Under the pieces are notes generated by a model, which had not been told where the DNA came from, made no database searches, and saw nothing but the letters and a program-made list of their open reading frames with translations. A stretch of 64,000 bases of DNA from Riptortus pedestris (Eukaryota > Arthropoda > Insecta > Hemiptera > Alydidae): positions 175,101,501 through 175,165,500 of the forward strand of contig CM032228.1 in the NCBI GenBank assembly GCA_019009955.1, in the 5' to 3' direction. A program made the translations under genes and the position numbers. Shown piece after piece: positions 44,303 through 55,155 of this stretch; the first letter of the stretch is position 1; each line of letters starts with the position of its first letter.

Positions 44303-45366
44303 TTAACCCTCGGTCGGGCGCGTCAAGAATATTCCGCCATCGGGCGCGTGTATCTCACAGATCATCCTCAACCGTTTTTACGGAAATACAGTTTTTTAAT
44401 ATATATTTTGCACTAAAATGTTCAGCGTGTGATTAGAAACCATAAAAGAGGAAGTATTTGTTTGAAAGAAGTAAATAATTTTTAAAATTGACAAGTATAA
44501 TATAAAGAAACGGTGGACGATAATTTTTAAAATATAATTAAAAAACACAAATATCAAACGGAATTGTTTAAATGCACATGCCTTAATTATAGATATTTCA
44601 TTTCAGTTTGTGAACAATATAAAAAAATTATCTAAATATAACTTCAATCAAAAATAAGTAGCACGAAATCACTTTTAGATAAGACTTAATGAAAATCATC
44701 AACAAATTTTAAAGATACCAGTTTAATTGTTATTTCTTTTGCAGAGCTTACAATTAGGACAAAGCATGGAACTATGTTGTTAAAAAAAAAAAATTTCGTT
44801 TTTGCAAATCTCACAACAGTAATTAGTACACTTACATTTATTTTCAGTTTTGCTTGGTTCACATCATTTTCTTTTGTTCGTTGCAGTGGAGGGCCTTTTT
44901 TTATGCTGTTCTGTACTTGAGTTCAATGTATGGTCCAATGAGCTAAGGTACGCTTATGAGCCTCTGTAGTCTTAAAGTTTCGTCCTAAGTTCGGGTGGTG
45001 AACGTCTACTATTGTCACTGCGCCGTGCAATATATCATTGTACAAGTTCTTTTGAAAGCTCATGTTTGAGCAAAATAATAGAATAATAGGTTTATATAAT
45101 TCCATTTAATAAAGAGAAACTTAATTGATGTACATATTTATGAAATACAGATTTCAAAAAAACTTACGAGATCGGGCGCGTGGTATCTAGGAGATAAAAT
45201 TTAATGACAGGTGAAACTCACGACTCCCTTAAACACAGTGACACGACATACCTTGAGGGGGAGTTCTCTAAAACACTTAACTCGAAGCACTACAACACCA
45301 CTCTAAGCTAGGAGGTGTGGCAAATATTTTTCTAGAAACTGTGTATCTGAGAGATCGGAGGGTTAA
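44303..45366 (-). mobile_element. piggyBac-type element with decayed transposase tail
   Basis: TTAA at 44303-44306 and 45363-45366. Ends CCCTCGGTCGGGCGCG and, inverted, CCCTCCGATCTCTCAG. GATCGGGCGCGTGGTATCT recurs subterminally (CATCGGGCGCGTGTATCT at about 44340; 45171), always next to a GATC or CTCAGATAC word. The minus strand keeps a tail of a Cys-rich protein near 44900-44740 (CKCTNYCCEICK, then in another frame MLCPNCKLCK), consistent with the C-terminal Cys-rich domain of piggyBac transposases. The core is missing. Confidence 0.7.
44740..45105 (-). pseudogene. Fragment of a piggyBac-like transposase C-terminus
   Basis: Minus-strand frame from 45105 (SFQKNLYNDILHG) to a stop at 44923. 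The Cys-rich segment follows, in two frames split at a T-run (44785-44797). Catalytic Asp residues are not present. Function lost. Confidence 0.45.
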
Positions 45367-46312
45367 GTATTGTGGGCTGACAAAAGTATGTTTTAATTAT
45401 TTTTTAAGCTACAATAAATAAAACATATTGGCGATATTACACTGTAGAAGTTAACATGGTTGTACAGACCTTAGTATAGTCACGTTTATTCGTCTATATG
45501 GCTACGTTATATCGGAAAGCAATCAATTCATCAGACGAGACTTGAATGCAGAGCTTCCTATTCTAAATCAAGAGAAATGAAAGCAATCTCTCAAATAGAT
45601 AGATCAAGATAAAAGTAAATTTCATATTTGTTAAAATGTATGAATTGTGTCTTTGCATATATGTGTTTTCATGTTTTTCTAAAAGATAAATCATCTTTTT
45701 TACCTTCGGAAACTGTTTGAAAGTTAATTACCTGTCATTTTCTTTTAATAACTCTTTTTTGTTTTACGACGATCACCTTTTTGTGTTGAAGCTAAATGAA
45801 GTGAACTATTGTTATTTTTCTTCTACACTAAGCTTGTTTCTAACCTAAAACTCCGTAGTTATTTTGTTTCCATAAATTTATTATTAGGTTTAAACTAGCT
45901 CTCGCTTGCATTGTCTTCACTACATTCATTTAAAATTCACATGTGTTTCCCTTAAAACGGCTAAAAATCTAAGCGATCTATTGGAAACCAGTTAAGAGCA
46001 CTCAGGTTTCCTTCTACAATTTCATATATAGCTAACATGTATTTTTTATAAATGCTTTTTCATTTTAATTTTATTGAGACATTACAATCCAACACAAAGT
46101 AAAAATATTGTTAATTCAAATAAAGGGTTAGAACTGCCAATATAAATGATACTATTGTCATACCTCTCGGTGGAGACCGTCGTCACTGGCTGATGGTTGA
46201 GTACCGCTGGCAAGCGCTTTCGATGCGATGGCGTCATCTTCTAGCCTGTTAATAGTTGTACTGAGTTGGTTGTCAGTCAGTCAGTGGATTTCATGCTCTG
46301 TTCACCGTATTA
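45367..46312. other. No recognised gene
   Basis: AT-rich. The stretch from about 46160 is less AT-rich and may belong with the tandem repeat that follows, possibly an LTR. Confidence 0.35.
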
Positions 46313-46592
46313 GTTGTTTACGTTTAGTCCAGATCTGTTTACTTACCACTAAGATCTGTCAAACGAGGGATGTTGATGTTCAGGTAAATTGTTTTCGTGT
46401 GGTGGGTTGTTTACGTTTTAAATCGAGATCTGTTTACTTACCACACAGATCTGTCAACGGGTTAGTGTTCAGGTAAATTGTTATGTGTGGTGGGTTGTTT
46501 ACGTTTTATTAGATCTGTTTACTTACCATTCAGATCTGTCAAACGAGGTGCGTTTAAACTAGTGTTCAGGTAAATTGTTATCGTGTAGTGGG
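46313..46592 (+). repeat. Three tandem units, each with an AGATCTG hairpin
   Basis: Units 46313-46405 (93 bp), 46406-46493 (88 bp), 46494-46592 (99 bp). Each begins GTTGTTTACGTTT, contains AGATCTG-TTTACTTACCA-..CAGATCT (inverted repeat) and GTTCAGGTAAATTG, and ends GTGGTGG or similar. Confidence 0.85.
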
Positions 46593-47089
46593 TCGTTGTC
46601 CACATCCGTAAGGGTGTTTACATTTCTAGTGTTATTGTTGTGTGGTGGTCTGGTGTAAATTTGATATGTAGATACGGGTATATTGTAATATTTGTGACAT
46701 TGTTATTATACATTAAAATCATGTATCATAGAAAAATAAATAAATAAATGATTAAATACAATATGGAACTACCTGCGTCGTCGCTTTACCTGTTGGTAAT
46801 CCTGCGTGAGTCCGTCCGTTGGCGTCTTCCGTTTATTATTCCTTTTAAATATATAATACACCACACCTTTCCGCTCCCAGAGCTTGGTGTCCTCCTTAAC
46901 GCTTAATGTTATTGGCTGAAGAGGCCACGCCCAATCAACATTCGCCATTCCCTACTCCTGACCCTGCTCATTAGTACAGCTGGGATCACTACTCCAGACC
47001 TCTGCCTAACATTGCCGGCAAGCAGACCTACAGGACTGGTGAAGGCCAGCTCCTGAGTGTAGCAGTTATCTTCCTCCCGTATCTCTAAC
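46593..47089. other. Unassigned, moderately GC-rich
   Basis: CAGGTAAATTG-type words stop here. No domain found; possibly the rest of an LTR. Confidence 0.35.
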
Positions 47090-47150
47090 ACAGCCTCGGG
47101 ACTCAAGGGAATTAGTTAGAGGTTCGATTCCTGTCGAGGCAATAAGCCCA
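47090..47150 (+). mobile_element. tRNA-like SINE fragment
   Basis: AGAGGTTCGATTCCTGTCGAGG (B-box-like), then GGCAATAAGCCC, as at 37195-37215. Confidence 0.45.
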
Positions 47151-47363
47151 CCCCTCGGTTGCTGTCCAGTAATGTGACTGGGGGCCCCTATCTCTTCCCC
47201 ATAAAACTACTCAGACAGATACCTTACACTCCCAAAATGTATGCAGAAATTCCCGTTAACACATTTGCACAACTACTGACAAACAAGGTAACACGTAAAG
47301 AGCGCACACTCTCACGCATAGAGATTCTAAATGCTCCTACCTCAGAATCAGAGACCTCTGCTC

Positions 47364-48029
47364 TTAACCCTAGAACGGTAGTACTTAACCCTACTTAATG
47401 GTACTGATACGTAAATTTTACGTGTTCAACTGGTAATTGGTGAAATTATTCAAAATTTTTTAATGTTTATGACTATTTTTTTATTTTATTAAAACAAACG
47501 TATCCATATCCATCTATTTCATAATTGTCATTTTCCCCATCTGACTCATCGGAGAGTTCTTTCAACAAATTTCTTATTTCTTCATCCATTGAATATTTTT
47601 TCTCCCTTTTTCCGAAACTATAAACAGATTGTTTATATTATTTCTATACATCTTGGTCTTTTTTATATTCAAAAATAAAAGTTAAAAACATTAAGAGAAA
47701 ATAAATTAGAATATAATAATAAATTGAGAATAATATTAACTAAGTTATGGCATAAAAACCGGTTATTAGTAGCGATACGTAAATTTTACGTGCCAAAAAG
47801 TTGCGGTTAATAGTATTGATACGTAAATATTACGTGTCGTTTTTATTTCAAAAAATAGTATTGGATGAGTGGGAAGGTTTACTTAGCTGAACTTAGTGGA
47901 GGTGAAGGCCGAACTGTCTGGAGGGCTCATAGCTGAGGGGTGAGGGTGGTGGTGCCATTAACGGCCCTTTGATAACAGTTCAAACCAGATCATACGTAAT
48001 TTTTACGTTCACTACCATTCTAGGGTTAA
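47364..48029 (-). mobile_element. piggyBac-type element, ACGTAAATTTTACGT family, deleted copy
   Basis: TTAA 47364-47367 and 48026-48029; ends CCCTAGAACGGTAGTA and, inverted, CCCTAGAATGGTAGTG. Four subterminal palindromes ACGTAA(A/T)nTTACGT at about 47408, 47775, 47820 and 47992. The minus strand keeps a 30-codon acidic start (MDEEIRN.LKELS) shared with 54574. Same family as 54136-55155, more deleted. A second TTAACCCTA at 47384 duplicates the left end. Confidence 0.8.
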
Positions 48030-48224
48030 GGAGCAGGACACTGCAACTACGCAGGTCCACTTCTCAGGAGAGAAACCTAAGCCCCAAAGGCTTCCACACA
48101 ACAAATGTCACAAGCACACCCTCTCTAGTTAATCAGCCGATGAATCTATCAGTTGGACAGTGTAATATTCGTCAAAAACACTGCTAAGCTGCGGAAAGCT
48201 CACACAAAACCAGCAACAAGAAGA
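48030..48224. other. No recognised gene
   Basis: Nothing recognised. Confidence 0.4.
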
Positions 48225-48330
48225 TATTTTGAATATTCATTAATTCCCTCCCCCCTACCCCTAGGCTGATTTCAGCCATTACCTAATTTAATGGGCGTCT
48301 ATTACATCTTAGGTTGAAATCATTGAGTAT
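48225..48330 (+). mobile_element. HINE-like fragment, decayed
   Basis: AGATATTTTGAATATTC, CCCTAGGCTGATTTCAGCCATTA match the middle block; the flanks do not. Confidence 0.5.
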
Positions 48331-49157
48331 TTGTCTGCCTGATCTTGTCTTTCTACCGATACCATTACACCATCATGGCACTCCTAAAAACCAGCAAGGA
48401 GGTAGCTCTAGAATTTGAAACAATATAAAGAATGGTTTAATTATTAATGGGTGTACCTCTCTCTTGATTCGAATATCGGAATAGCGGATAATTTTCAAGT
48501 TGCCAGACTTGGGAGAGTCATACTTTGTCATACCTACTTGTTTATTCTTCAACTTAAAAAATCTTTTTGTTACTGAGTTTTAAAAACAAAAAGAGTAGCT
48601 TATGCCTTCTTGTGTGAAAATAAAGTTGAAAACACCTTTACTGTTTTTTTTGTGGTTATTTTTTAAAAAAATCTTATAAATGAAATAAAATTATTACATT
48701 CACATGAAGGAGTATGTCTCCTCAAACGAGAATATTTTTGTAATTTTCCAAACTAAATTATTTCTTTCCTATATTGTACTCCTCTGACGCAGCCCGCGAG
48801 AGATGAGAGAAGGAAATAAGGGCGTGGAGTAAAGATGAGCAGGGTTGAGCCTATTCTGCTAACAGGGAGGAGGAAAAGAGCTTTTCCGAAAGCAAACTTT
48901 CCACATAAGGCCTCAGAACGGGATTAGCAGCATGAAACCTACATCACACAAAATAATTTCCAGGAGTGTAAAAAAGGGTGACCTCAAACCAAACAAAAAG
49001 GTTCACCTCTTGGGAACAAAAATCGTTGAATACTCGTATATATAGCTAGTAAATATATGTAAATTGTTAGGTGAGTACTACAAGTCTTATGGTAATGTTT
49101 TTAAGTTTTTGTCCATTAATTGAATTTTCTAAATTATTACAGGTTGCAATGCATCAT
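48331..49157. other. No recognised gene
   Basis: Nothing recognised. A G+A-rich stretch at 48785-48900 has no coding signal. Confidence 0.4.
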
Positions 49158-49790
49158 AAAAAAAAACCCCGTCACGCAAGAGCTGCGTAAACTAAGCAGA
49201 TAACCTCGCGAATGTTTACAGTAGATAAATATACATACAGGCAACAGTACAGTGAATGTTAAGTGAATAAATACAAACGATAATGTGAAACATTTCAGTC
49301 AATTTACACTACAAAAGAAAGTGGCTGAATTGTAAACGTAGCACTGAATAGATAGATAAACCGAAAAGACAAACAATTAATGAATATAAATATATGAAAT
49401 ATATCTGGATATAACATATTAACTTTATTGAAAACAATTTACTAAAGCTAGTGCTGTAATTTGTAATGAATCAGAATCAGCCTTATAGCAATCACTCAAA
49501 TTTTAGTAATTCAAGAATAAAAGAAGGGGGGGGGGGGTAACACAGAACGTATTTGTATTTATCTCACAAAGTAAAAGTTCAATGAAAACAATATTTGGTA
49601 TTTAACCTTTTAATGAAGTGGTTCATGATACAACAGCTTATTGTTAATAAGACATGAGTAGAAGTGCGCGTTTGCTTAAGGCTAAAAATTGAAAAATGCC
49701 AATATTTCGGTTAATATTCAAGATAGAGAATAAATATATATAAAAATAATATAGCGACAATTTTCTAAATATGTATATAAAAAATATTCG
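49158..49790 (+). mobile_element. HINE-like long-form element, 5' part
   Basis: 5' end CCCCGTCACGCAAGAGCTGC at about 49167, long-form block (CAGTCAATTTACACTAC.., GTAATGAATCAGAATCA), G-run 49526-49537, then AATATTTCGGTTAATATTCAAG. It stops before the middle block. It proves the long form is a family type, because it aligns with 30840-31400 across the whole block. Confidence 0.75.
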
Positions 49791-49849
49791 CTCCAAGGCC
49801 ACATTAAATTATCACATGGCAGCAATTAAAAATCTAATGACCAAGGGCC

Positions 49850-49950
49850 CCCAGGTTGACCACGTTTGTTGGATGGCCTTGATATACTTTGTGAACCTAC
49901 AGCTGCCAGGTTCGATTAGAAACTGAATAAGAATATTTATTCAGTTCCAT
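49850..49950 (+). mobile_element. tRNA-like SINE fragment
   Basis: CCAGGTTCGATTAGAAACTG and the tail AATAAGAATATTTATTCAGT, shared with 37210-37230. Confidence 0.4.
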
Positions 49951-50106
49951 ATTTACAAAATAATCCTCAGTTTAATGCATGCTAGAAATCTGTGGTATCC
50001 TTTAGATAACCAGTTCCGATTAGCAACAGTTTTACTTCGGGTAGGGCAGTTCACCTTGATTATTAAAGGCACTACAGGGAATCTCCATTATCAGGAACAA
50101 CAATAG

Positions 50107-50107
<1 letters not shown>

Positions 50108-50143
<36 letters not shown>
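50108..50143. repeat. (TA)n microsatellite
   Basis: About 18 units, followed by TTGGCGGAACTAATTA, possibly a degraded HINE-like right flank. Confidence 0.9.
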
Positions 50144-50146
<3 letters not shown>

Positions 50147-51587
50147 CGGAACTAATTATTTAGAATGTGATTTACAATGAAACATTAATCTGGTCGAGAG
50201 TTGTAGAACCTACAGGCAAATGGTAATTGCCCCGTAATCTGATGCCCAGTTTCCCAAAGTAGGGGAGGAGGATGTGACAGCACATGCCGAAGCAAACATC
50301 AGCATCTGACGATCCGGATAGAAAGAAATAAGATGGAGTGGAAAAACTCTCAATGGGGGACATAATTATATCCCTCTGAAGCCATCTTGAGCTGGCTAAT
50401 TGAAGGCGATGGCCAGTTCTAATATGCAGACGATAACTTCATTGCATATCTATCTTGTCTCACTTACATGTAAGAAAATCAGGAAGTTGCCATTTGCAAT
50501 GAAGACATCGTCCAGAAAACAATAATCCCATAAAGTTTTTAGCACTAAACTTATAAAATCGAGTTAATCAGAAACACTTTTTTATGGCTCCTCACAATTT
50601 ATTTCTTAAAAAAAAAACGCTTAGCGATTTCGGGAATTAAATTCCAACAGAGTTACAAACAATAAAACACCATAATTAAGGAGTCTAAAATTATGAGTTA
50701 TTTAAAAGAAAACACACCACCATTCCCACCAGCTAAAAATAAATATGAGATATTATAAAATCGAATTTAAAACTATTGTTTTAAGCACCGAATAAGATAA
50801 ATTTTCTTTTTAGAAAAGTGACATATTGACCAAAATATTTAAACGGAAGAAGAACATTAAAAATATGAATTAGAAAGATATAATATTTACCAGTCCATTC
50901 ATGCTTTAAATTAAAATCGCTTTTCGGCTTATTTAGATGTCATTTTCCACCTTAATTGGCAGATAATTGAAAATAATTTCCAGTACAGCTTATATGTATT
51001 TTTTTAAATAATACACTGTCTCCCTTGTGTCTTAGGCAATTAATAAGTGCAAAGTACTAGTATTTACTAATATAATGTCTATTATGAAAAAGTAATAAGG
51101 TTCCTCTGTACTTTTCTTAGATTAAATTGATTAGCAGTACAGTTTTAAATTATAGACAATCAATGTAAGTACCTATAACTTTTACCATTTTTATATTATA
51201 AGTATGAATGAATGTTTATGTCTTTGGAATATTCTACTACAGCACAAAATTGTTAGCACTTAAGTGGTCAATTACAAAGATTTACAAAAGACAATTTACA
51301 ATTACAGAAGATAAAATTATACATACAAAAACCAAGGAAGTAAATTTAAGTCAGTCCTAAAATTGATATTTCATAAATAACAGTGAAGCGTAGAATTTCA
51401 ATTTAATACATAATACAAATTTATGAATACATGGCTGAAGACAAAACAAAAATAGGAGCACCTTATTATGTGTGTGTGTGTGTGTGCAACGTACGAGATG
51501 AGGTTTAATTTTATATTCATTTAAATGAAATACTCTGTCGGCCACTCAGCTAGTATAAACGATCATTAAAACATTAAAAAGGTAATT
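50144..51587. other. No recognised gene
   Basis: AT-rich. Short (TG)n at 51471-51486. Confidence 0.5.
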
Positions 51588-51591
51588 ATAT

Positions 51592-52160
51592 TGCTACGTT
51601 TTTATTACAAAACCAGTAATAAAACGTTGTTAATAAGAGTTCGTTTTGGATTGCAAAATTAAACACACACAAGTTTCACAGTTTAACACTGCACGATTTA
51701 TTTCTCAATGTACAATGCTCTTGGTTAATTATTACTACTCACAGAATTACACTGATAGTGTAACTATTCTTCATGTTACACAGTCCAATAATTCACTCGC
51801 GGTCACTGAACTTTACATAAAACGACGGCACTGCACTGTCCTTTACTTCGCGGCACTGCACTGTCTTAAACATGGCACTAAACTGCTACTTACAGACACG
51901 GCACAACACTTTTCTTCAAGGCACAACACTTTACCGCACTGCACTAAGTCGCGCTGAACATCCCTCGAAGACCGTCGAGCAACCACTGACCCAGGGGTAC
52001 TGTGAGAGTCCCTTTTAAATGCTTGTAGAAGTGTCTAGGCATAGAAGGTTCCAGTTCTTCCTGGAAGGTCCCTAATTGATTCGCTCGTTCCCCTTGTCTT
52101 TGTTCCTCCTCTCACGCGGCTCTCTCTCTCTCTTTGCCCACTCATTCAATTCTCGCAACA
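51592..52160 (-). repeat. 3' LTR
   Basis: Matches 41138-41813 in reverse: AAAACGT, AACAACGTTTTATTAC, CACTGCACTGTC and TTCTCGCAACA. 569 bp against 676 bp for the solo LTR. Confidence 0.8.
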
Positions 52161-52171
52161 CTGCCGCCCAT

Positions 52172-52985
52172 TTAAGCCTTTTCGTCCCGAATAGGCTCAA
52201 TATAGCCGTTACCATACTTGGCCAGTCGCTCTGTATTTGCTGGTCGATCGCACACGGCATTCATCTGGTTACTGACCATTTTAATGCGGTCCAATATTTG
52301 ACGACGGGTCGACCTTCCAGTGTCCTCCTTAGCCAGAATAGTGTCACCCTTCAGCGCCGTCGAACTGGCTCGTCCTGAGCTAACACGGCTAAGTCGTACA
52401 TCAATGACGCACTCCTCTTCCTCGGCTTTTGTACAATTCTTGTACCCCACGTTGCATGGCCGCCTGGATAGGGCTAGAGCGTCATCGTGTTTTCTCCTTT
52501 TCCTATGAGCAATAGAACACGCTTCTGCTCGAGGTACGTGGCGTCCGTCGGTGCGTAGCTCCCTGGTGGTCTTGCTCTCATGTCTGACATCCAAAGGTAT
52601 TTCTGAGTTTTGCCACATCATTATTTGCTTACCCATCTGCAGGTCAATGCCGTGGGCTATCATGAAGTCTACACCGATGATCACTTCATCCATTATGTCA
52701 GCAACAACAAAGACATGTTCAGTGCTGATGTTGGCGATAGTCACTCTCATCTTGGCTAGACTGTGGCTGAATCCCCTGTAGCAGTTCGCAGTCGTACGTT
52801 CTCCAACGGTTCCACTGCCCCTTTTACCAAATCGGGCCGAATGATGGAGTGCGTCGCTCCCGTGTCCATGGTGAGGACCTGCTTCCTCACGTTGATGAGC
52901 CCACGGAGCAGTAAGGTTGCTGTTCTTCTGCCGTATAATGGAAATGGAGATGGTGGAGCAATCGGTTTTAGGAATTAGTTCTTGC
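52172..52985 (-). pseudogene. gag end and aspartic protease remnant of the gypsy-type element
   Basis: MDTGATHSIIRPDL at about 52868-52827 is a retropepsin active site (D-T-G-A). After a frameshift near 52755, VVADIMDEVIIGVDFM (about 52710-52665) matches the conserved I-I-G-x-D-F-M flap-side motif of Ty3/gypsy proteases. The frame then runs through an unrecognised 120-codon linker to a stop near the 3' LTR. A retropepsin works as a dimer on the gag-pol polyprotein; this copy cannot make a complete one. Confidence 0.75.
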
Positions 52986-53021
52986 CCCTCAGTGCGAGCT
53001 CGTTCTCGTTTAACATTGGCA

Positions 53022-53193
53022 CTGTGAGAGTCCCTTTTAAATGCTTGTAGAAGTGTCTAGGCATAGAAGGTTCCAGTTCTTCCTGGAAGGTCCCTAATTA
53101 GATTCGCTCATTCCCCTAGTCTTCGTTCCTTCCCTCACGCGGCTCTCTCTCTCTCTCTTTGTGTATTCGCCCAATCATTCAATTCTCGCAACA
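53022..53193 (-). repeat. Partial 5' LTR
   Basis: The first 172 bp of the LTR, then an abrupt join to internal sequence at about 53021. It nearly equals 51990-52160 (CTGTGAGAGTCCCTTTTAAA at the inner edge). Confidence 0.8.
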
Positions 53194-54135
53194 ATATTCT
53201 ATCACGACTACTTCAGATATATTCTACTTACTGTGTAATCTTTACGGGGTGGAATTCCTCTCTGACGATACATTCTGGATATGAAGATACTGAATCTTAC
53301 ATATTACAAAAAACTACAACGAAAATCGTTGAATCAATCTGAGGGGCCTATACTTACCAAATACTTTCTGTTTGACTGGTTGAAGCTTCTCCATCTTATT
53401 TAAAAAAACTAAATCCACCTTTTAGTGACATTCATATTAATGTGCAATTAATCATTGTAATTTAAAATTAAACAAGAAAAAATGTAAGTTATGGATTCGA
53501 GATTATAGTAAACAAAATGTAAATTTGTCTGTATATTTTTTTTTTTTTTTTTTGTATATTTCCATTGGCATCAATAAGTCTTTATAGGACCATGTATGAT
53601 AGATAGGTAAACTCAGGATACAAACTAATCTTCTCGAAAATCCAAGTAACCGGTAACAATGCTAAACAAAGTTTTCCCCAAATGAAGCTTTATGAAAGTT
53701 ATCGTTTATCGATTTTCTTCATCAATTACTGTAATAAAATAAATTATATTTGTATTTTTTGTTTAATTTCAACTTTAGAGCAAATGCCTCATTTTGTAAG
53801 GTGCCAACTCGTTCTATACCATCCTTTGTGGTGGTTATACAAAATTTGAATGTTTTGTGAATCAGACTCTTCCAACGATGGATGTAACTGATCATATTGG
53901 CGGTCTTAACAGAGCTGATGTAACTATGATGTAACTGTGACCAGAATAAATTTTTTCTTGGTCATGTAATTGTCCTACATTACTACTAACTCACTCAATG
54001 GTCAACACATGATTTGATTAGGTTTTTCGTTAACGAATCTGCACCTTCAACATTTTGAATGCAGAATACAACTTAAAACTGACAATTTTCGCGTCTGTTT
54101 CCTTGTTAAACTGAACCTGTCAATGATCGACATCT
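53194..54135. other. No recognised gene
   Basis: AT-rich; T-run at 53537-53555. Confidence 0.5.
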
Positions 54136-55155
54136 TTAACCCTAGAATGGTAGTGAACGTAAAAATTACGTATGATCTTGTTTGAACTGTTATCAAAGGG
54201 CCGTTAACGACCCCACCACTCCCACCCCTCAGCTATGAGCCCTCCAGATAGTTTGGACTTGACCTCCGCCAAGTGTAGCTAAGTAAACCTTCCCACTCAT
54301 CCAATACTATTTTTTGAAATAAAAACGACACGTAATATTTACGTATCAATACTATTAACCGCAACTTTTTGGCACGTAAAATTTACGTATCGCTACTAAT
54401 AACCGGTTTTTATGCCATAACTTAGTTAATGTTATTCTCAATTTATTTTCTTCCAATTTATTTTTTATATTATAATTTATTTTCTCTTAATGTTTTTAAC
54501 TTTTATTTTTGAATATAAAAAAGACAAAGATGTATAAAAAGAATAAAAATAATCTGTTTATAGTTTCGGAAAAATGGAGAAAAAATATTCATTGGATGAA
54601 GAAATCAGAAATATGTTGAAAGAACTCTCCGATGACTCAGATGGGGAAAATGACAATTATGAAATAGATGGTTATGGATAGGAGAGCGATGATGATCCGG
54701 AGTATTGTCCAAGTGATGAGGAGGCTGAGCCGACGGAAATAATTGCAACACAGAGTGGGCTAGATAGCGATGAGAGTGAGAAAATTTTAGAAGACATCAA
54801 GGCAATCGAAGAAAGAGAACAAACACAGAGGAAAAAAAACCTAAAACCTCTCAACCACACAATATTGACAGATCAGTCACAATAAATGTAGAAGGTGGGG
54901 TTGTGCTTGGTATGAATGGAGCACACAACCTCCGGAACGTGTTTCGAACAAAGCGCCTGAAAGGAATGCCGTGCACATTATTAGATATTAACGTAGATAT
55001 AAGTTAAAGATAAGTGTATGTTTTAATAAAATAAAAAAAATAGTCTCAAACATTAACAAATTTTGAATAATTTCACCAATTACCAGTTGCACACGTAAAA
55101 TTTACGTATCAATACCATTAAGCGGGAAATAATATCACTACCATTCTAGGGTTAA
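54136..55155 (+). mobile_element. piggyBac-type element, ACGTAAATTTTACGT family, fuller copy
   Basis: TTAA 54136-54139 and 55152-55155; ends CCCTAGAATGGTAGTGA and its exact inverse. Palindromic ACGTAA..TTACGT words at about 54157, 54330, 54373 and 55092: two near each other inside the left end, one at each extremity. The left 350 bp equals 47820-48029 and beyond in inverse. Contains the N-terminal part of a transposase-like frame; the core is deleted. Confidence 0.85.
54574..54884 (+). pseudogene. N-terminal fragment of a piggyBac-like transposase
   Basis: ATG at 54574 opens an acidic frame (MEKKYSLDEEIRNML, then DDSDGENDNYE) with a TAG at 54679-54681; the frame continues to TAA at 54882 with more acidic residues (ESDDDPEYCPSDEEAEP). 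Acidic, Asp/Glu-Ser-rich N-termini are typical of piggyBac transposases. The catalytic core (three Asp) is absent, so it is non-functional. A short sequence-like piece RNVFRTKRLKGMP follows at about 54935. Confidence 0.6.

Larger units (their letters stand above)
51592..53193 (-). mobile_element. Internally deleted gypsy-type LTR retrotransposon
   Basis: Flanked by ATAT (51588-51591, 53194-53197). Minus orientation: partial 5' LTR (53193-53022), about 860 bp of internal sequence with a protease remnant, a purine-rich tract (AAATGGGCGGCAG) and a full 3' LTR (52160-51592, TGTTGCGAGAATTG to ACGTAGCA). RT, RNase H and integrase are gone. The LTR belongs with the solo LTR at 41138, which has the same TSD letters. 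Confidence 0.8.
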
